Assembly (NCBI GenBank): GCA_963855995.1
Contig: OY979717.1
Span: forward strand, 18,823,906-18,887,905
DNA: 64,000 bases
Origin: Muricea muricata
Lineage: Eukaryota; Cnidaria; Anthozoa; Malacalcyonacea; Plexauridae
Direction: 5' to 3'
The notes under the pieces were generated by a model, which searched no databases, had not been told where the DNA came from, and worked only from the letters and a program-made list of their open reading frames with translations. Of this stretch, positions 1 to 12,150 are shown one piece after another. The translations under genes were made by a program, and so were the position numbers. Positions within the stretch are counted from its first letter, which is position 1; every line of letters begins with the position of its first letter.

Positions 1-2094
1 TGCAGTGATATTTAATTATTAAGATTTAACGTATATATTGGCTGCATGTTGAGACCACTGGCTATATTTCCGCAACTTAGGTGGGGGATCGCCTAGTATT
101 GTTTTGGCAAAATAAATTCCTGTCACGTGCATTGCGATTGACAAAACACTGATTTAAGTAATAAATATGTTCTTCCAAGAAAAATACAAACTAGTGTTTA
201 TGAGCCATGACAGGGCGAAACGTGCATGTTATGACAAACAACATACTATAACCACTCTTTCTCTATAAGAGGAAACTGCAGGTGGTAGACTATTTCCTGT
301 TTGATGAAACATGATGCAGCCGTAATAGCATACATTTAAAACGCTCATTGCACTTGTTAATATCAACACGAAAAATTCTATATCAACCAGGTAAATGTTT
401 GTTAATATCAGTACGGAAAATGTTATATCAACACGGATAATGTCTGTACATGTTAACATTAACACGGAAAATGCTGTATCAACATGGGAAATGTTTTGCA
501 AATTTCTTAAATATATCCATCACGTTATCTGTCAAATATTGCATGCACTATTTCTGCTGTACTTACAAGTCACACGATCGATTTTTTAGTGGATATATAT
601 ATACGTCGATCACTTTGCTGAGTTTTGCTATTTCCTGTTTCCACTTCATAGTAATGATCCGTTTACTTTTTATTTGCCTGTATCTGACTATACACTAGTA
701 ATAACATACTGTATATCTTATCTTGTTTAACAATTTATACAGGACAGCTGAATGATAATAGCTTACATAATAATTATATAAATGGTTACAAATGCTAGAA
801 CTCTTGGAGCAATATGCAAGACAGAATTTCTTAAAATAGGTCAGTAAATAAACATTGTTCATAATTGTATATAGGCTACATCTCTAACGAGTAAATACAG
901 TGATAGAATTAGCAAAAGACTATAAAATATTTTCCCAATGTCTAAATGCAATATGGCGCGTTATCCGGCACTTCTAGCTGGTGCTAGCTGCATGATGGCA
1001 TAAATTTAGCTACGCATGCATTCAAATTAAAGCTACCCATTATATTTTCTACGAGACTTCGCAGACAAGGTATAAAGAACGAAGCAGGCGTGTTGAAAAC
1101 ATATCGAAAAAGAAAGTACACTTATAGCTAAGATCCTACTCAACAGTCAAAAATGTATCCATGCGCAAAATTAAATGTGCAATGCAGCTCTTCATTTTTT
1201 ATTTCCATCACTTAAAAGCATAGTGATCAGGGAGTACATTATCAGATTCTCCTAGTATTTAAATTTTAAGGAAGGTCATGATAGCAGGGAAATATATAAG
1301 GCCCTATTTTATTCCAAACATTTTTACAGCAAAGTAGTCAGTGTTAGTTTTCCATCACTTCCGCGTAGTTAACTAAAGTTAACAAGAAACCTATCCGAAC
1401 AGACATAGAATTAAGACCGAGTTCAGGTATGTTTTCCGCGACAAGCACTACTATAACACTAGTTAACCAGTATAATGGTCTTCCATGTACCCAAACAGAA
1501 CTGTTCTCAATCAAACGATCTTTTACTTATAACATCCTAAAAACGTCGCCGTGCTAAATTTCATGCGCTGATCTTTTCTCTACAACCTTATACATTCGGC
1601 AAACCCCCCTGTATAATACATGATAAAAAATTTTCACTTTTGTGGCAAATATATATACAACATACCTGTCAAGGTTAGTCAACTTTAAGACGATGCTTGT
1701 AGATCACCAAACAACGTAATATATGTGGTTGTTACTTGCTTCCTTGTTGATGCCAGTGAATACACAACCGGAACACGGATTGTTGACTTAGCCGGAAATT
1801 TGAAAGTTGAAATGGTTAATAAGCGCCCTGCCTCGACTCCTCAAGTAATACAAGTATAGGTGCAGGATTATCCTTCTATAGTAAGTATAGGGCGTCTCGC
1901 GCGCCCAATATCTTAATTTTATAACGTTAGTGAATCTAGTTGTGTAATTTTGCAAATTATTTTCATGACACAAGCATAATTAATGCAGAATAATCCAGTG
2001 TAAAGCTTTGTAATGCAGCCTGATGTCAATGAAGTCTAATGTGGTATGAAGCCGTCGGTTGAATCAGACGGTTGGTAGCATCTTTAATGATCGA
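1..2094. other. Gene-poor AT-rich stretch
   Basis: I see no supportable gene here. Short ORFs of 60-90 codons lack domain signatures and look like chance. The only structured sequence is the minisatellite near 355-495. The stretch ends where the 3' region of a Penelope-like element begins. Confidence 0.6.
355..495. repeat. Degenerate minisatellite, about 33-bp unit
   Basis: Four to five diverged copies of a unit built on TATATCAACACGGAAAATG and TTAATATCAACACG follow one another. The overlapping ORFs on both strands are by-products of the repetition. Confidence 0.7.
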
Positions 2095-3660
2095 TACTGT
2101 AGCTATGAATATGCCGGGCGGAAATCGAGTTCGCAGAATTGAATATCAAAGTCCAACACAGTGCTTTTTAGCAGAGCCATTTGTAAAACAGTCTCAAAAA
2201 GTGTATATATTTATTAGAAATGGCGTTTCGTCTTAGCATAAGGTATCTTCAGACAAAATGAATACATGAAGATACATTAGCATGCAATATTTGAGTATAT
2301 ATAAGCTCTTTAATTGTGTTATTTTACCAAGTGTCAAATTACAAGAAAAATTAGCTGTAGGAGTAGGACAAGGTAAAACAGCGTGATACATTACTCGGAC
2401 TGCCTTGGACATTAAGAGTAGGCTTGTATTCATTTATGAGGAGGCTCTCGTGTATCATTAACCCATACGAGAAGGAACAGGAAGAAAGGATTTTGAAATC
2501 GTCAAAGTCCACTTTGTGACCAGAACCAGAAAATTACACTAGACATACCGACATAGGGGGGTTAGAGGCACGTTTTCCCTAGCCTGTGTTCCAGTCCTCC
2601 CCCGTAATGACTACGTAGTCACTACGGGGGTGGACTGGAACACAGGCTACGTTTTCCCGTGATAGGAGAGATACCCAAGTGCTCTGATATTTTAGTGTGT
2701 AAATGGCGTGTGGTTTGACCCACATACGACGCGGAACAGCATCGACACTTCGGCAATTTTATACGGGAAAAAAGAAGACATTCGTGTGGAAGAACTGAAA
2801 ACAAACCTGGTATCGAGATGAAGGGATTGAGGCGGCAATTGATTTGGATGCGGAGTCGAAGAGAATGTGTCCCTGTGAGTGGAAGGCAGAAATACATTAT
2901 TTTCTTGGGAACCGTCTGGACAGAAGGTTTGGGATGGAAGGTATTGTCGAAGAATCTACGAACAACCCATTTAAACATGTGAGAAGGGAAACCATTGAGT
3001 TTAAATAAATTTCTTACAACCTCAAGTTGGATGTGAAAATTTTCATAACTCGTGCAGAGATTAAATATGCGATGAATAAGCAAGACATTAAGCAAGACGT
3101 GGAAGTTAGTGAAGAGACCAGTAAACGTAGGTTTGCCGCAAACAGATGTATTGAATTTACCCTGGGAACTCTATGTGTCCATATGAAGGAACGGCAACTT
3201 CCCATCAAGTTCAACTTCAGAGGTAAAGGTTATATTAGGGAGCTGTTGTTTGTGATATTCAAGGAAAAGAGGCACACGGTTCAAGAATCGGACAAGAAGA
3301 AAGGTAGAGTAGAGCCTTGAACAAAGGACAATTTTGGAGCCAGATTTGTTCATGGAAGGACGTGAACACATTGGCAAAGAGTGGACCTAAGGGGCTGCCC
3401 ATTGCCACACCGTCCACTTGTTGGTATAGGTGGCCATTGAAAATAAAGTGGCAATTTTTTACAGATAGCGACGGACAGAGCGATCAATACAAAGAACTGG
3501 CAAATGGAAAACAAGAGATTACAGATTATATCGATGGTTTCATTCAAAGGAATATTGGTGAACAAATAAGTAATTCAAAACTAACCGTGACAACATTGCT
3601 TGAGTCAATGTCACTGTTCAGGAGTTCTTGCACGAAGGAGGAAGAATCAGAATGATGTGG
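2095..3660 (-). mobile_element. Penelope-like element, decayed copy
   Basis: Read on the minus strand, the segment carries pieces of a Penelope-like retroelement. A reverse-transcriptase piece (SLFTNIPL-type motif near 3560) is followed by the end of the RT domain (NITFTSEVELDGKLPFL near 3200). A conserved linker (RIFNLCTSYENFHIQLE) precedes a GIY-YIG-type endonuclease start (CSASYVGQTTRHLHTKISEH near 2720-2780). Several frameshifts and stops break the frame. Its C-terminus and 3' untranslated part (GATTTCCGCCCGGC block near 2120) match the plus-strand copy at 58.3-59.4 kb, so both belong to one family. The C-terminal coding end (about 2380-2580) is separated from the GIY-YIG start by the palindromic insert at 2580-2649. 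Confidence 0.82.
2580..2649. mobile_element. 70-bp near-perfect palindrome with 9-bp target duplication
   Basis: The insert starts TAGCCTGTGTTCCAGTCC and ends with its reverse complement. The two 35-bp halves pair with only two mismatches around a central GACTAC/GTAGTC. The 9-mer CGTTTTCCC lies immediately on both sides (2571-2579 and 2650-2658), as expected of a target-site duplication. The insert breaks the Penelope C-terminal coding sequence. A 9-bp duplication fits Mutator-like transposition, but there is no coding capacity to prove the family. Confidence 0.8.
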
Positions 3661-3714
3661 GAGCTTGTTGTGAGAGGAGACAAGAGTGGAATGAATAATT
3701 TATTGTGAGAAGAG

Positions 3715-4010
3715 TTAAGAGTGGAATGAAAAAACATACAATGAGCTATACCCAACTGCGGAGCTGCCTGGCTCTCGCATAGGCATACTGTATGGTCTCT
3801 CTAAAATCCATAAATCCACCATTCCTCTTCTGTCACTAACTGTAAAAAATTGCATTATTATTTTCAATGGGTGCCTATGCCAACAGGTGGACGGCGTGGC
3901 AATGGGCAGTCCCCAGGTCCACTCTTTGGCAATTTGTTCATGTTCTTCCATGAACAAATCTGGCTCTAGAATTGTCCTTTTTCGTCCAAGCCTCAACTCT
4001 ATACCGACGC
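3715..4010 (+). pseudogene. Penelope-like RT fragment in opposite orientation
   Basis: Plus-strand translation gives ELYPTAELPGSRIGILYGLSKIHKS, of the PLE pattern leading into the RT, and later QQVDGVAMGSP, the RT palm motif. The minus-strand copy at 3300-3480 contains the same palm region, so the two fragments form an inverted, head-to-head pair around about 3690. Frameshifts separate the motifs. No functional product is expected. Confidence 0.65.
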
Positions 4011-4639
4011 TTGTCCCAAATTTTGAAAATCATTCAAATTCTTGAGTTATATTTGGAAGTTTTTGGACAGGCGCTGTAGCTGTAGTCTGATTGAGGAATG
4101 CTGGTTAATGAGGAATGCCGGTGAATGAGGAATGCTGAAAATATAGCCAAATTGATACGTTAGTTTTATGCTACACGATCACAAGGCTCAAATTGTTCAA
4201 AGTTGATCTATAATTAGAAGGATCAGTCTCATCCATATTATTCAAACAAGACTGAGTATTCAGAGATTAGTGAATTGCGTCAATTGTTAAGAGAATTGTT
4301 TTTCAACGGGGCGCTATAAATGGGAAAGCATATACTTCACAATCACAGCTGTGCAAAATTCCCAGCAATTTAAACGCACCAATCACACGGAAGTTAAACA
4401 CACGTACACCGCCCAAATTATATATATATGCTAAACTTGACTTACCGTTGAAATATTCTGTAGAGTTTATGCAAATAACAAGAGCAAAAGTTAAAACAAA
4501 CAATAATGTAATAATTTGGACATTTTAAAGTGGATAACATGACTTTTTTGCAGTACTGTCGTCGCAGGTGCGATTCGTTTTGCTAAATGCGAGAACGAGG
4601 CAAATGCCACATCCAAAAATCTCAAAAGACCACAGCATC
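4011..4639. other. Intergenic, nothing recognised
   Basis: No ORF with recognisable domain content. The tandem phrase GAGGAATGC(C/T)GGT(G/T)AATGAG near 4090-4135 is the only local repetition I noticed. Confidence 0.5.
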
Positions 4640-4930
4640 CAGCCGTGACGTCACAAGTAGGAAGCGTTCTTCTTCGTCCAACGCAAATAGAAATTATTTT
4701 TGCATGTTTAAGCTTCTTTGGATGGATATCAGATTCAACTGATTTATTAATAATATTTGACAAAGGTTTACTTAATATCTGTCGAGGACATCTTAATATT
4801 CGGGCAGGACAAGAGTCAAAACCAAGTATTTTTCTCACATGGACATTCAATATTTCCAATTCAATTTCTTCTGGCGTGACAAGATTAAAAGCAAAAGAAG
4901 TTCGATTATTAGTTCTGGCAAATAATTAAT
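4640..4930 (-). pseudogene. LINE (CR1/Jockey-like) reverse-transcriptase fragment
   Basis: The minus strand reads ILSKPLSNIINKSVESDIHP followed by KKLKHAKIISI. This is the conserved segment just before the first RT palm motif of CR1/Jockey-type non-LTR retrotransposons. The typical continuation (SNYRPISLL-type) is missing: the sequence runs into unrelated DNA, so this is a short 3'-truncated relic. The plus-strand ORF over the same bases is a shadow. Confidence 0.7.
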
Positions 4931-5476
4931 GCTATGAGCTGTTAGGGTTTAAAAACCTTCATTAAAACCCGAAGAAAAACTTAAACGCCTAAAGGTACAA
5001 AAGTTATAATTTTTTCTGAATATTTCATGAAAATTTTAAAAAAATCGGACTTATATCAAGCGTGCAGTGGCGATTTTCCCATGAGCCGACCAAACGTGTC
5101 CTGTAATCTTATTCAGACAAAGTCCTAAACCAGACCCTCGCCATGAAAATGTATAAATAGTATACAGATATATTTGACTACATTTATTGACTACATTTAG
5201 ATAGTTGTTTACATTTTTCAATCTCTTTAGATTTCGATACTACATATTGTAACTGGTATTAGAGGATCATTAGAAGAAAACGGCTTTAGCTAAATGCATC
5301 TATAGAATAGTCTGTGGCGCTATTTCGTGAGTGAGTTGAACGGCCATGCCTAGCTTACCACGGTGTAGAACCTGTTTTTTTGTAACCTGAAATTTCATGA
5401 ATAAACTTTCCATTATCGCAGTATCGCCAATAGTTATATTAGCAATTTCTGACATTTACAATGATTTTCTGATGCT
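4931..5476. other. Downstream flank of the GPCR gene
   Basis: AT-rich and without a recognised gene. It presumably includes the 3' untranslated part of the minus-strand GPCR. On the minus strand, AATAAA-type signals occur near 5180, but nothing fixes the transcript end. Confidence 0.4.
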
Positions 5477-6436
5477 TCAATGAGCACAGATACCCCTTAA
5501 CACTTTGAAAGCTTCTTTTCGTAAGATTGGCCTTGTCCAGAAGAAGATAAGGGAGTTGAGTAATGTATTTAGTCCAAGTGCTACAGCATACCAAGAAATC
5601 ACGACTCGGTATGCTATTATGTCGTGCTCGAGATAATAAATGTTGAGAACCTCGCCAGGGACACAACAGACATAGAATGTGCCAACAACCAGTGCGCAAG
5701 ACTTGGCGAGCTTTATTTCTTGCGACGAATACCGTTTTTTCATGCGATTTCTTGTGCCATTGAATGCGACGTTTGTCTCTGCTAGGTTGCTGGTTAACCT
5801 GTTATCCCTTTGGAGTCTTTTCCTCACTGAGCAGAAGATCCTCGCATAGCAAAATGTATGAAGCAACAACGGAATAATAGCATATACTGCGCAAAAAATG
5901 TAATAAAATATTGCTGAGGCTGTAGCTAACGGGACGATTATCAGCGTTACGAATACAGCACTACAAATGTATACGACAAATTTCTTCCTTGTAAGATGGT
6001 TGCGATGGGTGATAGGATGAATAACACCCATATATCTCTCAAATGTCAAGGCACATAAAGCTGCCAAGGATAATCCCCACGGTATAAATGCAATAGTGGA
6101 AAGTATATAGCTTGAGATACAGCCGGGTGAACCATAAACTTCGTTGAGGTTAACATAGGTGAACAATGGGAGGGTGAGCAGTCCGACAGTAAAATCAGCG
6201 GTTGACTGGATGAAAACAGGAAATTGAGAAATTTTTGTCTTTAGCTGAGGGCTTTTCAAAATTGCGAAACTTGTAATAGCGTTGAAAAGCATCACAGGAA
6301 AGGACAATATACAGTACACCACCGATGTAACAATTTGGTTGAAGGCATATTTATTTGAAGGGAGTTCCTGAACAATGGAATATGTTCCGCCCGCTATTGT
6401 ACATTCTTTAACGCTCACGGGCATTGTATCATTCAT
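5477..6436 (-). CDS. Rhodopsin-type (class A) G protein-coupled receptor, single exon
   Basis: An intact 319-residue intronless ORF with seven hydrophobic segments. Hallmarks: Asn in TM1 (MLFNAITSFA), Asp in TM2 (STADFTVG), a TM3 Cys after GSPG, an ERY version of the DRY motif (LTFERYMGVIHP), Pro in TM5 (AIIPLLLHTFCYARIF), a CCVPGE version of the TM6 CWxP motif and NSLIFFW in place of NPxxY in TM7. The second extracellular loop is almost absent: TM4 runs into TM5 through about ten residues (SAIFYYIFCA), with no obvious loop cysteine, as in melanocortin-type receptors. The Trp usual in TM4 is missing. Intronless class-A receptors of this kind are abundant in cnidarians. The ligand cannot be told from sequence. 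Length and motifs indicate a functional plasma-membrane receptor. Confidence 0.92.
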   Translation of the reverse strand: MNDTMPVSVKECTIAGGTYSIVQELPSNKYAFNQIVTSVVYCILSFPVMLFNAITSFAILKSPQLKTKISQFPVFIQSTADFTVGLLTLPLFTYVNLNEVYGSPGCISSYILSTIAFIPWGLSLAALCALTFERYMGVIHPITHRNHLTRKKFVVYICSAVFVTLIIVPLATASAIFYYIFCAVYAIIPLLLHTFCYARIFCSVRKRLQRDNRLTSNLAETNVAFNGTRNRMKKRYSSQEIKLAKSCALVVGTFYVCCVPGEVLNIYYLEHDIIAYRVVISWYAVALGLNTLLNSLIFFWTRPILRKEAFKVLRGICAH

Positions 6437-8500
6437 TTTTGTTTCTTCGTTATTATATGTTTTCGTGTGGTGTCCTTCAATGATATCTTCCTACGAAAAT
6501 ATAAAATGATTGACAAATCGAGATTGACACACACTAAATAAATAATAGAATACAGACATACAGTAATTTAACTGGATCGAAGTCTGTGTACACACACGCA
6601 ATATGCAGCGATGCTGGATTTGGCTTGATTAAAACCACAGAACACATCTGTTATTCAAATATTTAACTATACGTGTAACAATCATTGGGATTCATTGATT
6701 GTATATACACTCCTACACAAAAATGAAATGACCGGCAGAATTCGGACACAAACGAAGAACGTATATAATACAAAAATTTTACCCAAGGTCAAGGACTTTT
6801 GTCTGCTGATGGCATATTATAATACAAGTAACACAATACTGCGTGTGAGAAAAAACTGCTTATAAATGGAATATGTGAAATTAGAGAATCAGTCAGTCAG
6901 AGTGATGGAGAACTTTTCTGTAAATGCACGCCCACATCATTGTATGCATAACAAAGCATAATTAGTCTTTCCGTTTCCGTTTCATGATAACGCCCTATCT
7001 ATACTATAGTATTGTATTATTTGCGCGCGCGTTCAACTTTAATTACCAGCCTATAGTTTTGCTACACTAGCAGCATATATATTAGGGGGACTATAATATT
7101 CATTGTAGTACATGCAGATTGGTGTATTTATTACATTATTGGTATTTTTTTATAATCACTGAAATACTTGTGGAGTAGCAATATGGGCCAATAATGCAAT
7201 ATAAGCCGAGAAGCAGAAAAATATTTTCTTTGTTTTAAATGTAATATTGTATTTGCATATATGTCTCGTTGATACGCCAGAGTCTGAGTGGGCTTTATGA
7301 AGTCTTTTGGATTTTAAGAAACACTATGGACGTAAATTTTAGTCATTCAAGGTAGTCCTGTTTTGTTGCGCTTACAAAGATTGTAGTGACAGCACGTCAT
7401 AGTTATGCCCTCTCCTATTTGAGCGCAAAACTGTGAATAATTTGGTTTGATGCCACAGTTGTTTTTATGTCTGCGTCACAGCTGTCTAAAACTTAGTAAG
7501 GGAAAACTATTGAATACAAATATTTGCAGTTTGCACCTGTATACATGCATTATTTTTACGAAAGCGAAGCGACGACGTTGAGGAGGGCCATTTCAATAAT
7601 CAACATAATATAAACATTGTCAAAGCACCTTGGCTTTTTCCTGACAACTCGTTTTTACTTAAAAAACAGCTGATTAACACAGCTTCATGCACCTAACCTA
7701 ATACATTTGAGTTCGACACCGTGGGGCGGCGCTAAAATGTCGCTGCAAATGTATACAACATAAAATGCAGTTCAGAGTTAATTTATCATGATTGGGTAAG
7801 AACTGAGTGTATATGAGCGACGTTTAATTCAACTTCCAGGCTGTTAGGTCGTCTCTAATGCCATTTGTCAAACTTCGAACTTTATTCAGCTATACTGCTG
7901 CTACATGGGTTCGGCGCATTAGAAGAGGGACGTATCAGAGTCAATCACAGCCTCATTATAAATTATTACAGGCAATATTCTGGCGTAACATGTCCTTATA
8001 TTGTCTACCGCAAATAAACGAAACAGTCTTAATTCGGCTGAATCAGCAGAACTGCTTTTAAAGTCATAAAGACCTAACTCTCTCAAACTAATAAGTAATA
8101 ACAATTGCAATTTCATTCGACATGTCTTATATCTATACATGCTGCACAAGTTGTTATCTTTCTTGTGGAGTTATATATTTATCTAGTATATACATATCTA
8201 TATATGCTGTTACAAATGTACATGATACGGTCCTGGAGATTCGACTCTATCGGTAATAATAAAGACAACCTACCTCTACCAAACTCCAATGCAATACTAG
8301 TCGATTTCAAAATGAGTATAATTATTATGACAATGTCAGTGATTATATTACTGACCGATATTGGCATAAAAGCACAATGTTTGGCCGGAAGCACGGAAGC
8401 GCGCATTCGCTGACATGCGTAGAAATTTTGAAGCCTTTGAAGTATCCTCATTAATAAGCAGGGATATCTGCCAGATAATTTTTAAATCATACCTGAGTTC
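6437..8500. other. Upstream flank of the GPCR, no gene recognised
   Basis: This holds the presumed promoter of the minus-strand GPCR and further non-coding DNA. Short ORFs near 7858-8450 overlap each other on both strands and lack domain content. I found no repeat with clear ends. Confidence 0.45.
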
Positions 8501-8504
8501 ATGT

Positions 8505-8735
8505 TGCTGGTCTAATGGTTAGCGTGTGAATTGTTGTGTACAAATTTAAACTGAAGGTCATGCGCCGGATTGCTGACAAGCCACGATTATAAAATGACGC
8601 CCATGCAAGGATACGTGATCAGTAATTTGTGGAGAAAAGTCCCCAAAGAGTCTTGGTCTATGTACGCCTCTGTATTATATTTACCGTGAGTCGAACTTAA
8701 AAAATATTCGCTGTAATCTGTGACGCTTTTTTCTC
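8505..8735 (+). repeat. Possible tRNA-derived SINE, copy 1
   Basis: The head contains TGGTCTAATGGTTAGCG, which fits the D-arm/A-box of a tRNA. About 45 bp later comes a weak B-box-like stretch (GAAGGTCATGCGCC). The body, from about 8559 (GACAAGCCACGATTATAAAATGA) to the TGTGACGC near 8720, recurs with many changes at 8875-9085. An ageing SINE fits best. The B box is poor, so the tRNA origin is tentative. Confidence 0.4.
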
Positions 8736-8874
8736 AGTGTGACCTCGGTTGCCCCAATCAATTTATTAACATTGTTGTTAAAAACAGACTGCAACAATGT
8801 TGTTGGGGCAAATTGAACAATATTGTTGAGCCTGAATCTACCAGCAATCAGGTTTTAAAAAGTCATGAGTCATG

Positions 8875-9085
8875 TTTCGGATGGCTGAAAAGTCGTGAAT
8901 ATAAAATGATATGCGCGCAGGGATACGTGTATATGAGAGGCTGATACTCAGGCTAGGATACGTGATCAAATCTGTAGAGGAAAATCACAAAAGAGAATCG
9001 TCTTTGTACGCCCCTGTACTTCATCTACCGTGAAACGTGATTTCAAAAAATTATTCGTTATTATTATCTGTGACGCCTTTGTTAG
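8875..9085 (+). repeat. Diverged second copy of the 8.6-kb repeat body
   Basis: Shared blocks with 8559-8733 include ATAAAATGA, GGATACGTGATCA, GTACGCC(T/C)CTGTA, TACCGTGA and CTGTGACGC. The order is the same, with small insertions. No tRNA-like head is visible in this copy. Confidence 0.6.
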
Positions 9086-9315
9086 CCTTTTAGAACTTAA
9101 GTTAAGAAACTGACATCGCATCCGTGATTTGGCCACTCCTAATAAAGTCCTATTTCTTATATGATGTATAACATTAACAGTTCTATAACATAACTGTTCC
9201 TATAGATGTCATATAGACTTTTATTATATAGATACTGCAATGTAAGTATATTTTTATGATGATTTTATTCATATGAACAGCCATTTCGAGATTAGTTCTA
9301 AAGCATCAGTAACCA

Positions 9316-9389
9316 CAACCTCGCAAGCCAGGGTCTTTACCTACGCCCAGCTCTGCGACAAAGACCCAGGTTCAGGCTGGTCACGTGAC
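9316..9389. repeat. Short palindromic repeat, left copy
   Basis: The stretch reads CGCAAGCCAGGGTCTTTACC through AGGCTGGTCACGTGAC and contains an internal inverted pair CCAGGGTCTTT / AAAGACCCAGG. A near-identical copy lies in opposite orientation at 14518-14590. The two either bracket a 5.2-kb unit or are separate copies of one small element. Confidence 0.65.
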
Positions 9390-9837
9390 ACCCTAAAATC
9401 TGGGGTATTTTTAATTAGCGCCCTTCATGTCATTAGGGAGGGATGGTAGAGTGGCTTATGAATGCTTTCTCGTGTTCAATAAAATTGCCAAGAAATCTCA
9501 TCAAAAATTGTACTTTTGCTGCCGGGGTCATTATTTTCTATGCTCGAAAGCTCAAGCGCGTGTCAATTTTCACATGAAACTCAAACGTGGATCAGATTTC
9601 AAAAGATTACGCATCGCCGCAATGTACATGTCGAAGAGAAAATAATCCTGTAATCTTGGCTTTGGGGTCGTATTGACGGCGTTTGCAGTCTGTATAATAT
9701 AACTGATACCAAAGGATGCATTTATTATTGAGAGTCTGGATTTATATTACTGCGAAATTTTTGTGGAAATATATAGAAAGAATTACCGCAACTGGCAAGC
9801 GACGGCAGAATTTGTAAACAAATGTCAACTGTGCAAC

Positions 9838-10433
9838 CACAGGCGGCCCAAACGCGCGCTAGACTATAACAATTATTGTATATTTGATATATAGAAAAAA
9901 TATATCACTAAAATATATTTTAAAATGAAATTTACTTGCCTATTTGATTGTGTGTACTGCTTTTGTTGTTATTTTGCTGTTATTATATTTTTTAAACGCT
10001 TTACAGTCGATGGTTGCGACGAGTCACTTGTGTACATATAATAAGTAAAAGGCTGCAGACTCCCGCCCGTCGATCCGTCGACGCGAGAACTTTGAGTCAA
10101 AAATTCGCCCACTTAAATAACTCCATTCTCAAAAAAAAGTCGTCAGCATGTAGATCAGATGCCGCTCTTCGAAAATATTACGATACTTTGCCGAGATCCA
10201 CACGATTTCAACAATTATTCAACGATGAAAATCAAAATCGCTTTTATGTCGAACTTGGAAAGACCGATCACTGCTACGGCGGCGGCTTGGCAGCCAGGCC
10301 TTCTTGACCGTTGGGATTTACAGGGGGGGGGCAGACGGCGCCAGCGCGCAGCATGCAAATACCAAGCAAATATTTCCGGTAACAGACAGCCAATCGCTAC
10401 GGAGCTAGAGACTGTTTACATAATTTGAAATCT
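9838..10433 (+). repeat. Left inverted arm of the foldback element
   Basis: It pairs with 12478-13075 at about 596 of 598 positions. Observed differences sit in the G-run near 10326 (GGGG versus GGAG) and in GCGCAGC versus GCACGCAG-side bases near 10352. Such near-identity implies recent insertion or gene conversion. Confidence 0.88.
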
Positions 10434-10483
10434 ATAAATAAAAATATCAGTTGTAAATCTTGTATGAAAGCAACCGCGCACTA

Positions 10484-10485
<2 letters not shown>

Positions 10486-10516
<31 letters not shown>

Positions 10517-12150
10517 AAATACACACATTAAGTAGCTTAGACAGCTAAATTGTTATGTGATTTACATGAAAAAGAGAGACGAAATCAATTATATGTATAT
10601 AAGTACAATTACAGAGTTTTTGTAAAACTACAATCTATATTAAAAATAATTAATTAAAAGTGCCCCAGAATACCAAAGCCATAGTAGTTCAATAGTTAAA
10701 ATATTTGAAATCCAAGAAAAAACCATTAATTATTGTCAAAAGCCATATTGTATTTGCGGATCGCATATACTAAGGGACTATTGTTAAAACGTTCTGTTTT
10801 GCATTTAAAATTATAAAATTTATTTTCATTAAGTCTCGTGTGTTTCTCCCGTACCAGACCGACAATAGGTGGCAGAAGATCGTTTAGTTTGTGGGTTGGC
10901 TGTTTCATGTCTTTTATTAAATTTACACACATTATATCTCTTCTGTATTCTAGAGTGTGCAAACCACATTCAGTTAATGCCTGTTTGTAAGTCTTTCTTG
11001 GACATATTATTTTCATAGCGCGCCTTTGAATTCTCTCTATATCTTTAGACTGTTCCTGTGTCAGGCCACCATGCCAAATTTGAGCTCCAAATTCCACAAT
11101 TGATCTGATAGCCGAGATATAAAATATCTTTAAGTCTTCTCGTGGAGCATTGTACCCTTTAAGAGTTTTTAAAAAATATAACCGCTTAGCTGCCTTCTTT
11201 ACAACGTATTCCGTGTTTGATTTCCACTTGAGGTCATCATCTATCCATAAACCAAGTAATTTATAAGAGCTAACTCTTTCAAGGACACAGTCATTTATTT
11301 TCATTGCAGGAATAACTGTTCTATCTTTTCGAAAGTCAATGATCATTTCTTTACATTTTTTTGCGTTTAATACCATTTTCTCGTTTTCCGCAAAGGTTTT
11401 TACTGACTCAATTTTCTTGGGTATGTTCCCAATTTCCATTCCAGAAACGTGATAATGAACATCTAACGCCTCCCAACTCGTGGTATCGTCCATGAAGAGA
11501 ATCGTATCACCATCCACAACAACATCCTCGTTTCCAACAACTTGTTCTATAACACTAGGTAGCATATTAATTTTAATTACAAAGGCAATTGGTCCCAATT
11601 TACTGCCCTGTGGGACGCCCCCAGTAACATTTTCAAAATCAGATGTTTCTTTCCCAAACTGTGTGAAATGAGATCGCTCATTCAAGTACGAAGCAAACCA
11701 TTTTATCAAGGCGGATCTTACACCCATTGATCTCATGTTTTCTAGCAATTTATTGTGATCGATGAGGTCGAAAGCCTTGCGAAAGTCGAGGAAGACTATC
11801 CTAATCACTCTATGCCTTTCGTCCATTAATTTGTGCCAATTATGTAATAAATTAACTAAGGCATTAACTGTCGATGATCGCGGTAAACCACCATATTGAG
11901 AATCCGAAATTTTCCCAGTGGTATCATCATACATCCACTTAATTGCAAAGGTTTTTTGGATTTTTGCCAGGACACTTGTTAAAGCAATTGGTCTTAAATC
12001 TTCTGCAAGCGTACAAGGTATTGATTTTGGAATACCCGACACTTTATAATTCTTCCAAACTTTAGGAAAAGTTTTAGATTGAAAGGATTCATTGAAGATT
12101 TCGGTCAAGGGTACAGCAAAGTACTTTGCAAAGGTCTTCAAAATATACGT
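10486..12150 (-). mobile_element. 5'-truncated LINE nested in the foldback loop
   Basis: A minus-strand non-LTR retrotransposon copy ends in a (TAA)n-type tail (TTA repeats at 10485-10515 on the plus strand). Its coding sequence begins abruptly near ILKTFAKYFAVPLTEIFNESF at about 12145, the start of the RT region, so the endonuclease part is missing. About 330 bp of loop sequence between 12150 and 12477 is not LINE-like and may belong to the host element. Confidence 0.8.

Noticed and set aside
10014-10307. 97-codon ORF repeated identically in both arms of the foldback (also 12604-12897)
   Set aside because: Identity follows from the inverted arms. The peptide has no domain signature and two alternative frames are equally open.
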